Below, one piece after another: positions 1 through 8,348 of a stretch of 64,000 nucleotides of DNA. The notes under the pieces were generated by a model that was given only the letters and a program-made list of their open reading frames with translations, was not told where the DNA came from and ran no database searches. How positions within the stretch are numbered: the stretch's first letter is position 1; each line of letters opens with the position of its first letter. The translations under genes and the position numbers were made by a program. This DNA comes from JABMQB01 sp963666575 (GTDB lineage: Bacteria; Bacteroidota; Bacteroidia; Bacteroidales; Prolixibacteraceae): contig CAXXYG010000027.1 in NCBI GenBank assembly GCA_963666575.2, forward strand, positions 1 to 64,000, given 5' to 3'.

Positions 1-207
1 ATCGATGGAAATAAAATTGGAATCAGGATTTTTTGGGGCGATTATTTTTGTTTGAGCACCTACACCACAACCAGCTTCCAGAATTAAACTTTCTTCGGGA
101 AACAAAGTATCATTGTGTATAATTTCATCAAGGGTATTTGCCTGATCATTTAACCTTGAAGCCTCATCATTTGAATAGCCATGTACGTAACTTAATTTTT
201 CCATCAT
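1..207 (-). CDS. Class I SAM-dependent methyltransferase, N-terminal part (cut by window edge)
   Basis: Only the first 68-69 codons are inside the window; the frame is open to base 1. The fragment reads MEKLSYVHGYSNDEASRLND and then a clear SAM-binding motif I, ILEAGCGVGAQT, at about residues 42-53. The YSxxEAxRLxxQA opening is common in small class I methyltransferases of unknown substrate. Two adjacent ATG codons (207 and 204) could both start it. The family assignment is solid from motif I; the substrate cannot be told because the rest is missing. Confidence 0.75.
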   Translation of the reverse strand, partial: MMEKLSYVHGYSNDEASRLNDQANTLDEIIHNDTLFPEESLILEAGCGVGAQTKIIAPKNPDSNFISID

Positions 208-392
208 TATAACTTTTAGACGCCTACTTTACTACAATAATTAGAAAAGTAACAATTATTCATTTAAATTAAAAAAGAAACCTCGCAGATAAACCACGAG
301 GTATTTTATAAAAGTAAAATTATCAATCTTAAATTAAATAATCAGACGTTTAACACTAATTAACAAAGTAATTTTTATTGTTAATGTATTTG

Positions 393-839
393 TTATAAGG
401 TTAAGATATGCCGCCCCTCCTTAATATAATCTGTTAACTCAGACATATATTTTACTTCAATTCCAAGTTCGGTTAGTTTATCGGAAATACCATACATATC
501 GGCGCATCCCTTACATGCTTTTACTACAGTCCCCTGCGCCATAATTTTTTTAAGGTAATCCTGAAGTCCTTTGTCTTCAGTTAAGGTTTTTTGAGAAGGC
601 CCCCATACAACAAGGGTAATATCTTTCCACCATTCGAACCGTTTGGCATTAAACGTATACATCAACACCATTTTTTCTGCTACTTCTTTGTCACCACTTG
701 TCCACAAAATGACCAATTTTTCAGAAGCATCAAGTTCTTCCATGGCTGGTTCCTGATTTTTAATTTCGGGTGTGATAGCATTTGTAGCTATTGACAAACC
801 AATCATCAATAGAACCATTAATAAAACTTTTGTTTTCAT
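393..839 (-). CDS. Exported DsrE/DsrF-like sulfur-relay family protein
   Basis: This 148-residue protein has a hydrophobic signal peptide (residues 1-21, MKTKVLLMVLLMIGLSIATN), so it is probably periplasmic. The rest looks like a DsrE-fold domain: a first strand LVILWTSGD, an amphipathic helix, a strand DITLVVWGPS, a hydrophilic helix, then the pair C109 and C112 in ACKGCADMYG, and a final IEVKYMSELTDYIKEG. Cysteines at this point of the DsrE fold are typical of members that handle sulfur or thiols, but the family is diverse. It stands alone upstream of a nitroreductase-like gene on the same strand with a 101-base gap, so co-transcription is possible but not shown. Confidence 0.7.
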   Translation of the reverse strand: MKTKVLLMVLLMIGLSIATNAITPEIKNQEPAMEELDASEKLVILWTSGDKEVAEKMVLMYTFNAKRFEWWKDITLVVWGPSQKTLTEDKGLQDYLKKIMAQGTVVKACKGCADMYGISDKLTELGIEVKYMSELTDYIKEGRHILTL

Positions 840-940
840 AATTTTGATTTTATTATTTGTAAAAAAAAGTATTTTGAGTTAAATAAGGTTATGTTTTACT
901 AGCATCCATACACACATATAGGATGACAGTTTAGCTCCTT

Positions 941-1627
941 TTAGAAACGTTCATTCACGATAAAACCATCCAATGATTTTTTCTTTTTGATTGGCCATTC
1001 AACCGGAATTCCAACTGGAGTAATACACACACGGGTATATTGTTCAGGGATGTTAAATGCTTTTCTGGTCACTTCTTCCGAAATTGCATCGGTAATATAA
1101 ACTGTACCATATCCCAAAGCCCTGGCAGCTAACATAAGATAACCAGCAGCCAAAGGCCCATCGTGATGATTGTAACTTGGATAGGTGCTTTTTCCATCGG
1201 TAAGAACAACAATAAATGCTGGTGCCGACAAGTAGCCAGTTGTATACCTTTCTTCAGTTTCTTTTAATTTTTTTTCCAGCTCAGCTCCGGTGAGTTTTTG
1301 ATTTTCCTTTAAATAAGTTTCAATATTTTTAACACACTCCTTCGTCAAAATCTCAATTTGTTTTTTATCCTGAACAATAAGAAATTTCCAAGGTTGCTGG
1401 TTCCCCGATGTTGGGCACATCCGAGCGGCATCAACTATTTTTAACAAATGTTCTTCGGGGACCGGGTCCGATTTAAATTGCCGCACCGACCGCCTGTTTT
1501 TTACTACATCCCAAAACGACTCCATGGGCTGGTTATTATCCGCTACCTCTAAGGCATTTAGCCGTGGGGCAACTGCTATACCTGCCATTATGGAGGCTCC
1601 TACTTTTAAACTGTTTCTTCTGTTCAT
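941..1627 (-). CDS. Nitroreductase family protein with Tat-like signal
   Basis: The 228-residue protein starts MNRRNSLKVGASIMAGIAVA, a twin-arginine signal pattern (RRxxLK then a weakly hydrophobic stretch). Export with a bound cofactor is therefore likely, which suits an FMN enzyme. The mature part has the nitroreductase FMN-binding signature RRSVRQF (residues 45-51) and CPTSGNQQPWKF (71-82). A later segment, GPLAAGYLMLAARALGYGTVYI, is the usual helix before the C-terminal FMN contact. Family members reduce nitro compounds, quinones or flavins with NAD(P)H. An exported copy is less usual, because NAD(P)H is not available in the periplasm, so the electron donor is unknown. Confidence 0.85.
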   Translation of the reverse strand: MNRRNSLKVGASIMAGIAVAPRLNALEVADNNQPMESFWDVVKNRRSVRQFKSDPVPEEHLLKIVDAARMCPTSGNQQPWKFLIVQDKKQIEILTKECVKNIETYLKENQKLTGAELEKKLKETEERYTTGYLSAPAFIVVLTDGKSTYPSYNHHDGPLAAGYLMLAARALGYGTVYITDAISEEVTRKAFNIPEQYTRVCITPVGIPVEWPIKKKKSLDGFIVNERF

Positions 1628-1683
1628 TATTTATTGGTTTTTTATTTGATTAAATATTAATAGGCTTTAATTATTTCTACTTC

Positions 1684-2772
1684 TTATTGTAATATTTTAA
1701 TTCCATCGAGGTTTTTAAATTTTGCCTTAAACCCCCATCCTCCAAAACTTTCAGAAACAGCTGCAATAATTGTATTTTCTCCCTTTTTTAAATCGAGGAA
1801 AATAGTATCGAAATAACCTATGGTTCCTAAAAAGCGGTAATCGCGGCTTCGGTAATTATCCATCCCAAACCAAACAGCTTTCCCATTCACAAAAATTTTG
1901 GCAGCATCGCTGAAACCAATACTTAAAGGTTTTATTATATCTGATTGAGCATCAATTTTTATTTTTAAGAGGACTGTATTTTTTTCCTGTGACAAAACTC
2001 CTGTTTTTGAAAGGTTAATTAATCCATCGGCTTCAGTTGTATAATCGGTAAATTTTAAACCATCAATCGTATTTTCTGAAAGTAAAGGTGCCTCCAAAAA
2101 TTTAGCGGCATTTACCGTTTCTGAAACTGCATATTTTTGAATTACTTCATTACCTGCTTTAACAATAGTTTTAAACTTCCCTATTAACTTGGGAGTGTTC
2201 GTTTGTGTAATTTTAAAATTGGCAAACCTGGCAGGGCCATAAAAAACAACTCCCCCATCACGTTCACCCATTTTTAGTTCATAGATAATTAAAACCGGTT
2301 TTTCCATGTCTCCGATAAAAACCTCACCTTTTGTACCGGCAACCACCAATTTTATTTTAAACCATTCATCAAAAACATGGTTTTTTACTGCACCGTATCC
2401 ATCGCCGTAATACAATTGCCAGCCCGCATTGCCATTATAAACAGGTGTATATTGCATGGCATCGGGATTTCCACTTTGATGTTTACGAATATAAAATTCT
2501 TCGGCGTTGCCTTTACCATCATTATGAAAACGGACTCCTGCAAAACCACGCCCTTGCTGAATACACATGTCGTATTCAATAATTCCGTTTTTAAAATTTA
2601 AATCCTTAACCGTAACCGAACCGTTATTTGTATTAAAACAATCTTGCCCTTTGTAAACTTCCTTTTTTGCTCCTTCTTCAAGTATCCAATCTAATTTATC
2701 GAGGGTTTTCAAATTTTGCGCATTTAATAAAGCGCTAAAAATTATTAATAAAAAAAATAAAAACTGTTTCAT
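1684..2772 (-). CDS. Exported DUF1080-like (3-keto-disaccharide hydrolase fold) protein
   Basis: This 362-residue protein begins with a Sec signal (MKQFLFFLLIIFSALLNAQ). Residues about 25-200 look like the concanavalin-like jelly roll of the DUF1080 / 3-keto-disaccharide hydrolase family: DLNFKNGIIEYDMCIQQGRGFAGVRFH, later FDEWFKIKLVVAGTKGEVFIGD and GGVVFYGPARFANFKI. The C-terminal 130 residues form a second beta-rich domain (FSDAAKIFVNGKAVWFG, KKGENTIIAAVSESFGGWGFK), like domains found beside glycoside hydrolases. A carbohydrate-binding or sugar-processing role outside the cytoplasm is inferred. There is no SusCD pair nearby, so no substrate can be suggested. Confidence 0.65.
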   Translation of the reverse strand: MKQFLFFLLIIFSALLNAQNLKTLDKLDWILEEGAKKEVYKGQDCFNTNNGSVTVKDLNFKNGIIEYDMCIQQGRGFAGVRFHNDGKGNAEEFYIRKHQSGNPDAMQYTPVYNGNAGWQLYYGDGYGAVKNHVFDEWFKIKLVVAGTKGEVFIGDMEKPVLIIYELKMGERDGGVVFYGPARFANFKITQTNTPKLIGKFKTIVKAGNEVIQKYAVSETVNAAKFLEAPLLSENTIDGLKFTDYTTEADGLINLSKTGVLSQEKNTVLLKIKIDAQSDIIKPLSIGFSDAAKIFVNGKAVWFGMDNYRSRDYRFLGTIGYFDTIFLDLKKGENTIIAAVSESFGGWGFKAKFKNLDGIKILQ

Positions 2773-2924
2773 GGTATTTTGATTTTATGGATTATTAATC
2801 AAATTTCGACTATTCTTCTAAAAAATCACCTCCAAAACAGGGTCAAAACTTATTCAAATCAAAATCTTATTATTTTATATCAAAGCTTCTTACTATTTTT
2901 ATACTTTCAGAATAAATAAAAACC

Positions 2925-4250
2925 ATGCAAAACTCAGCCATCCCTGAGAGAAAGTATATTTCTCTTATTATTAAAGAAATATCGTCGAAATTAAAACTAA
3001 GTGATCCTGATAGCTGGCAACAACGCGATTGTGAAAATTTGAGTTTGTTAATTGAAGAGAAAACAGGCGTAAACTTAAGTGTCTCCACGCTTAAACGAAT
3101 CCGAAAAAACCAGTTTACAAATATTCCTCAAAAAAATACATTAAATGCCCTTGCACAATTTTTAGATTATAAAGACTGGTACGATTTTAAAATAAACCAT
3201 CCCGTTCAGGAAAAAAAACCTAAAACTGATTTGCCACTAAAAAAAAACAAAAAAACCGCCTAAATTCTATTGTCCGAAAATTCTTTTATATTCCACTTTC
3301 GGTTGTTATTATTTTTTTAGTGGTACTCATAATTTTTAATAGCGAACCGGCAGGAAGTTATGTCGATGCCAGTTTTTCCAGCCGAATTAATGTAAGTAAA
3401 GGCCTTCCAAATACTGTCATATTCGATTACGATATTTCGATGTGTGATTTTGACAGTGCTTCCATTCAGCAATCGTGGGATTACAGGCGAAGAGCGGAAA
3501 TAAAAAAGACTGAAAAATATTCAACATCAGTATATTATTATCCGGGATACCACCTGGCAAAACTGATAATTGACAACCAAATGGTAAAAGAAGTTCCGGT
3601 TTATATTACTACCGATGGGTGGTTAAGCACCATTCAAAATCCAAAAAACCAATTTATTCCAGTGTATGTCAAAGAAAATTGTATTGCGGATGGGAAAATA
3701 TATATTTCTCCGGAAGTGGTTAAAAACTACAACATCGACATGGAAGCCAATAACCACGGTACCTCTTTCTATTTTGTGAACGAAGAAATTTATGGCGACA
3801 GCGATAATTTTACTTTCGAAACACGTATTAAAAACAATACCGACGAAGGGGCACTTGTTTGCCAACTGAGTGAAATTTCTATTTTTGCTGAAACAGGAAG
3901 GCATATGATTCAACTGTGCGACCCCGGCTGTATTGGTGGTTTATATTTAAAATTTGGAAGTGATTATATTTCCGGACAAAATAATGATTTGTCAAGCTTT
4001 GGAACCGATTTTAAACGAATGGAACACTGTTAAAATTAACATTAAAAACAAGATTATTACTGTCCATTTAAACGAAAATGAAATCTACAAATCGTCGTAT
4101 AAAAACAGTAACGGGAAAATAAAAGGTATTAATTTTAGTTTTGCCGGAAGCGGTGCAATTGATTATGCCAGATTATTTGATGCAAATAATAACCTCACTT
4201 TTTCTGAAGATTTTGATTCCATTAATAATTCATCTGCTCAACTAAAGTAA
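2925..4250 (+). pseudogene. Membrane-anchored regulator-like protein, broken by two frameshifts
   Basis: Three adjacent reading frames make one protein. Residues 1-112 (2925-3263) carry a helical DNA-binding-like domain seen at the N-terminus of many Bacteroidota membrane regulators (LSLLIEEKTGVNLSVSTLKRIRK, then TLNALAQFLDYKDWYDF). Reading then has to move -1 near the A9 run at 3239-3247. The new frame at once gives a transmembrane helix (FFYIPLSVVIIFLVVLIIF, about 3266-3335) and a beta-rich outer domain. A second shift, of +1, is needed at TTTTAAA (4009-4015) to join the outer domain to NEWNTVKINIKNKIITVHLNENEIYKSS. The tail resembles a laminin-G/concanavalin-like fold. It could be a decayed gene or carry sequencing indels at homopolymers. 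The first site contains the slippery heptamer A AAA AAC. The regulator role is inferred from the N-terminal domain. Confidence 0.6.
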
Positions 4251-4482
4251 AATTTCGTTTTAAATTTATTCGAACCTTTTTTTCTTCAGACAAAACAAAA
4301 AAATTATTTCAACAAATAACAACCAGACCACCTAAAATAAAAAAAAAAAAGAATAAAACCTTTTTAGTTTCAAAAACAATTCTGATTTTTAGTGAATCAA
4401 AAACAAATAAATGCAACCAATTAATCGACTACTTTTAATTATAAAAAATACTTAACCCTATAATTCACATATTTCTAAAAAT

Positions 4483-5115
4483 ATGAATGTCGCTAAAAAA
4501 ATTGTATTCTTATTCTTTGTTTTTTCTACAATTCAATTAACTGCCAAAAGCCAACCCATACCTGTTGAGTTGATGGTAGGAAACCAGTACTTATCAATTG
4601 ATGCCTCGTTATTAAAAAAATTCTCAGAAAATTCAAAGTTTGGGTTTTATCACCTGAATACCCTTCAGATTTATTATAATAATACCCTTAAAAATAGTTT
4701 TATACTACAAGATTTGCTTTTTTATGAGGCATTCAAAAATTTAAGAGTAGTTGCAGGTGCTTTTTATGGTAAACCAGGGTTTAATGCAACCGCTGGGTTT
4801 CAGTACAACTTCTTTGCGAAAAACATATTTTTTTTTATTGCGCCGAGGATAAATATTATTGAAGAACCATCGTACGATATTATTACAGTTCTACAATATA
4901 CAAAACCACTAACCGAAAAACTTAAACTATTCACCCGATTAAAAATAGGGAATTTGTTTGATGCCCAAAACCACATTAAAAGTTACCAATGGATTCGTAT
5001 AGGACTTGATAAGAATGGAACACAGTTTGGTATTGCAGCCAATTTTGACGAAAATGGGCTTAATCCAAAAGTTGAAACAAATTTTGGCTTATTTGTAAGA
5101 AGAGAAATTTTTTAA
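4483..5115 (+). CDS. Hypothetical exported beta-barrel-like protein
   Basis: I do not recognise the family. The 210 residues start with a signal peptide (MNVAKKIVFLFFVFSTIQLTAKSQ). The mature part is rich in alternating aromatic/hydrophobic strands (LMVGNQYLSIDASLL, GFYHLNTLQIYYNN, GFQYNFFAKNIFFFIAPRINII, QWIRIGLDKNGTQFGIAANF) and ends in a final-strand pattern closing with phenylalanine (NFGLFVRREIF). This is what a small outer-membrane beta barrel looks like. It follows the broken regulator gene by 232 bases on the same strand, so the two might be functionally linked, but nothing in the sequence proves it. Confidence 0.55.
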   Translation: MNVAKKIVFLFFVFSTIQLTAKSQPIPVELMVGNQYLSIDASLLKKFSENSKFGFYHLNTLQIYYNNTLKNSFILQDLLFYEAFKNLRVVAGAFYGKPGFNATAGFQYNFFAKNIFFFIAPRINIIEEPSYDIITVLQYTKPLTEKLKLFTRLKIGNLFDAQNHIKSYQWIRIGLDKNGTQFGIAANFDENGLNPKVETNFGLFVRREIF

Positions 5116-5174
5116 TTTTTAACGAAAACTCCCAAAACCAATTAACACCACTAACTATAAAAAAAAGTTCTTCA

Positions 5175-5615
5175 TCATAATTTTAAATCACAGTTCGATT
5201 CAGTAGCATCAACCGACGCTCCCAACGAGTTGTAAAATTCGATGGCAGGCTGGTTCCATTCCGAAACCTGCCACCTTAGTTTTTTACACTTATGTGTTTT
5301 GGCGAACTCAACTACTTTATTAATTAATAATGTTCCAAATCCTTTCCCACGGTATTCAGGTTTTATGTACAAATCATCCATATACAACGATTTACCAACC
5401 CATGTATAATAGGCAAAAAAGTAAGTAACATACCCAATAATTTTTTTCTGATTATTAACAGCTACAAAACCATTAATTAAGCTACTTTCTTCTTTCATTT
5501 GCTCAACTGAATTAACCATTTTGTGTGGCAATTTTTCAAAAGTTGCAAATTCCTGAAAAAGCAAAATCAAGTCCGAAAAATCGTCTTCAACAATTTTTCT
5601 AATTTTAATGTTCAT
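5175..5615 (-). CDS. GNAT family N-acetyltransferase
   Basis: A 146-residue single-domain GNAT protein. The acetyl-CoA pyrophosphate-binding loop is clear as RGKGFG (residues 89-94) inside YIKPEYRGKGFGTLLINKVVEFAK, followed by the motif B region WNQPAIEFYNSLGA near the end. Its length fits the family. GNAT proteins transfer acetyl from acetyl-CoA to an amine; the acceptor cannot be read from the sequence. It lies just downstream of the serine hydrolase gene on the same strand (34-base gap), so the two are probably transcribed together. Confidence 0.85.
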   Translation of the reverse strand: MNIKIRKIVEDDFSDLILLFQEFATFEKLPHKMVNSVEQMKEESSLINGFVAVNNQKKIIGYVTYFFAYYTWVGKSLYMDDLYIKPEYRGKGFGTLLINKVVEFAKTHKCKKLRWQVSEWNQPAIEFYNSLGASVDATESNCDLKL

Positions 5616-5649
5616 ATTTTACTGGTTTGGGAAATTCTTCACAAAAAAA

Positions 5650-6948
5650 TTAATCTTCGATTGATGCATAAATCATGGCAAACATACGGTCCCAAAAATC
5701 GCCATGGGCAAAAGGAACAATTTGAGTCATTCCAACAAAAACTAACTCTTCCTCAGGATCGATAAAAAACTGGGTATTAAAATACCCACTCCATTCATAC
5801 GTTCCCACCGATTTTGAATTAACACCTTTTGCCTGATCGGTATAAAGCATAAATCCCAATCCAAATGTAATACCCGGAGTTTGGCTAATTCCTTTTTTGT
5901 TGGCATTTTGAGTAATAAGCTGGTCGCTGGTAATTACTTCAATTGTTTTGCGCGATAACAACTGGTAACCGTTGTAATTTCCATTGTTTACCAAAGCCTG
6001 AATAAAAGTGGCATAATCAAGTGCTGTTGACGACAATCCTCCGCCACCGGCAAAATGCGACAATCCTGACCTGAGCGGATAATTACTGCCACCTAATCCA
6101 TTACCTTGCGGAGCCAGCTCAAAACCTTCTTTAGTTTGTTGGTAAACAGGAACCAGCCTGCTTTGTTTTTCTTTCGGAAGGTAAAAATAGGTGTCCTTCA
6201 AACCAAGAGGTTTAAATATATTCTCGGAGAAATACTCATCCAATGGTTTTCCTGAAACCACTTCGATAATACGCCCCATTACATCCATGTTTAAACCATA
6301 AAGGAAACGTTCGCCCGGCTGAAAAGCAAGAGGCACTTTTGCCAACCGGTTAATAAACTCTTCGGTAGTCCACGATTCATGCGATAAACCCACACTATTC
6401 ATGTCGAATTTTTCGTAAACAGCCATAATTTTACCCGGATTAAAACCACCATAAGCTATTCCTGAGGTATGTGTTAATAATTGACGGATGGTAACAGGCC
6501 TTTCAACCGGGACAGTTGTATAAGATGAATCGGCTTCATTAAACTGGTCTAAAACTACCTGATCGTTAAATGCAGGAATAAATTTATAAACCGGGTCGTC
6601 AAGGCCCAATTTCCCTTGTTCGTATAACTGCATAATTCCAGTGGTAGTTATAGCTTTTGTCATCGAAGCAATCCTGAAAATATCATCCTTTTGGTAAGGT
6701 TCGTCCCCGGCATTTTTGTTACCAAAATTCTCATAATAAACAATTTTACCTTTTCGCGCTATCAGGAAAACACCGCCGGGTACTTTGTTGTCGTTAATGT
6801 AAGTTTGAATATGATTGTTAATAAGTTCAATTTTTTCGGAATTCATTCCAGCCATTTCGGGGCTGCTTTCTGTTAAAACAGAACTTTCGGGTAAACAACT
6901 AATAAGGAAAAAAGTGGCTAGTATTAAAACAAGGTAAAAACGTTTCAT
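5650..6948 (-). CDS. Serine hydrolase, beta-lactamase class C / esterase-like lipoprotein
   Basis: I place the start at the ATG at 6948 rather than 42 bases upstream, because MKRFYLVLILATFFLISC is then a standard lipoprotein signal with the lipidated cysteine at residue 18. The enzyme domain has the class C / DD-peptidase catalytic motif SMTK (about residues 95-98) and the second motif YGLN (about 217-220). The LTHTSGIAYGG segment is characteristic of this superfamily. Members include AmpC-like beta-lactamases, esterases and D-aminopeptidases. Sequence alone does not separate these, and an esterase or peptidase role is as likely as resistance. It was probably recruited to the periplasmic face or surface by the lipid anchor. 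Confidence 0.85.
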   Translation of the reverse strand: MKRFYLVLILATFFLISCLPESSVLTESSPEMAGMNSEKIELINNHIQTYINDNKVPGGVFLIARKGKIVYYENFGNKNAGDEPYQKDDIFRIASMTKAITTTGIMQLYEQGKLGLDDPVYKFIPAFNDQVVLDQFNEADSSYTTVPVERPVTIRQLLTHTSGIAYGGFNPGKIMAVYEKFDMNSVGLSHESWTTEEFINRLAKVPLAFQPGERFLYGLNMDVMGRIIEVVSGKPLDEYFSENIFKPLGLKDTYFYLPKEKQSRLVPVYQQTKEGFELAPQGNGLGGSNYPLRSGLSHFAGGGGLSSTALDYATFIQALVNNGNYNGYQLLSRKTIEVITSDQLITQNANKKGISQTPGITFGLGFMLYTDQAKGVNSKSVGTYEWSGYFNTQFFIDPEEELVFVGMTQIVPFAHGDFWDRMFAMIYASIED

Positions 6949-7152
6949 AATCAGGTTTTTTAGTTTGTGTATAAATTTAGCGAAAATCATTTAATTCAAA
7001 TAATTGCCATGTTTTAAATAAGTGAAAAATGGTTAAAAAAAGTTTTTTAATAATACAAGGCAACGTTTTGAGTGTAAATTGCATTTATCATTACAACAAG
7101 CAAAAAATTAAAAGGACAATTAAATAAAACATATTCAATTCGATTCAAATTA

Positions 7153-7698
7153 GTGGATACAAAAAAACTAATATATAAATGCCAAAAAGGCGACAGAAAA
7201 GCGGAAAAACTGTTCTATGAAAAGTACGCTAACCTGCTTTATGCAGTGGTTTTAAGGTATTCGAAAAATGCAGAGGAGGCTGAAGAATTTTTATTACAAG
7301 GATTCCTAAAAGTATTTAATGCCCTCGAAGGTTTTAACTATATCAACGATGCATCATTGGTAGGATGGCTCAAAAAAATTGTGATCAACGAAGCATTGAT
7401 GGAACGCCGAAAAGATTTAAATACACTGTACAGAGTTGACAATTTTGATGAGGCGCAATTTGAAGAACCACTTATAGAAGAAGAAACAACCGATGAAAAA
7501 CTGGAAGAAGCAGTCAATAATCTTCCGGATGGATACCGCACTGTTTTTTTAATGTTTGTGGTTGATGGTTATTCACACAAAGAAATAGCAAATACACTTT
7601 CTATAACAGAAGGAACCTCTCGTTCACAATTTTTTAAGGCACGCAAATTATTACAAAAACAATTATCGAACAATTATGGAAGAGCATATGGAATCTAA
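7153..7698 (+). CDS. ECF-type RNA polymerase sigma factor
   Basis: The 181-residue protein has sigma region 2 (about residues 5-75, AEKLFYEKYANLLYAVVLRYSKNAEEAEEFLLQGFLKVFNAL) and region 4 (about 115-170, LPDGYRTVFLMFVVDGYSHKEIANTLSITEGTSRSQFFKARKLLQKQL) with its helix-turn-helix. It uses a GTG start: there is no ATG in front of region 2 and the GTG gives the right length. Its 3' end overlaps the next gene by 23 bases, so the two are translationally coupled. It would direct transcription for the operon it heads and possibly other targets. Confidence 0.9.
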   Translation: MDTKKLIYKCQKGDRKAEKLFYEKYANLLYAVVLRYSKNAEEAEEFLLQGFLKVFNALEGFNYINDASLVGWLKKIVINEALMERRKDLNTLYRVDNFDEAQFEEPLIEEETTDEKLEEAVNNLPDGYRTVFLMFVVDGYSHKEIANTLSITEGTSRSQFFKARKLLQKQLSNNYGRAYGI

Positions 7699-8338
7699 AA
7701 TAGCGGCTGCTTTTCAGAAAAAGGACCAACAAAAATCCTTTCCGAATAAAGAAGTTTTGTGGCACAAGATTGATTCAATCAGAAACCAACGCAAACTGGT
7801 TCCGGTATTTTGGCGGGCGGCTGCCATTATTATCGCTTTTTTCCTGTTTGGAAGTGTTGTGGCAACAATAATTATTCATACCGCTGATGTAAAAAAATAT
7901 AAATCGGCTGAAATAAAAAACAGCTTTCTTCAGAACCAACTTGATTCAATTACTAATTTGCCACCCCAAATACTAACTGAAATTCAATATGTCGAAAAAG
8001 AAAAAATAATTTACCGTTCAACTAAAATCTCAGCAACCAAACCAAATCAATTAATTGAAGAAAACACTACCCTTAAAACAGAAAACAACATTCTTCAAAA
8101 AAAAATACAAACCATTACTGAAAATTATGAAACTAAAATAAGTTCTCTGGAAGAACTATTAACTCTTGCCAATCAGGAAAAAACAGAAACAATTATTAAT
8201 ACTAAAAATCCATCGAAGGACACTGTTATTAAACGGCCTCAATTTTTATTTAAACCCACATCAGTAAATGAAAAATTGCAGCAGCCCATTATAAATTCAG
8301 CTCCAAAAATGGAAGTAAAATTATTTAAAACGCCATAA
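7676..8338 (+). CDS. Putative anti-sigma factor, single-pass membrane protein
   Basis: The 220-residue protein overlaps the sigma gene by 23 bases (11 if the ATG at 7688 is used). It has a cytoplasmic segment of about 44 residues, one transmembrane helix (about residues 45-67, VFWRAAAIIIAFFLFGSVVATIII), then a charged periplasmic part with a probable coiled coil (about 95-165, rich in K, E, Q and L at heptad spacing). There is no zinc-binding HxxxCxxC anti-sigma motif. The anti-sigma role rests on gene order (sigma followed by a coupled membrane protein) and topology. It leads into a third gene for an outer-membrane-like protein 10 bases downstream. Confidence 0.65.
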   Translation: MEEHMESKIAAAFQKKDQQKSFPNKEVLWHKIDSIRNQRKLVPVFWRAAAIIIAFFLFGSVVATIIIHTADVKKYKSAEIKNSFLQNQLDSITNLPPQILTEIQYVEKEKIIYRSTKISATKPNQLIEENTTLKTENNILQKKIQTITENYETKISSLEELLTLANQEKTETIINTKNPSKDTVIKRPQFLFKPTSVNEKLQQPIINSAPKMEVKLFKTP

Positions 8339-8348
8339 AACAAAAACC

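Noticed and set aside
5523..5765. Plus-strand frame of 80 codons opposite the GNAT and serine hydrolase genes
   Set aside because: It is a shadow of two well supported genes on the other strand.
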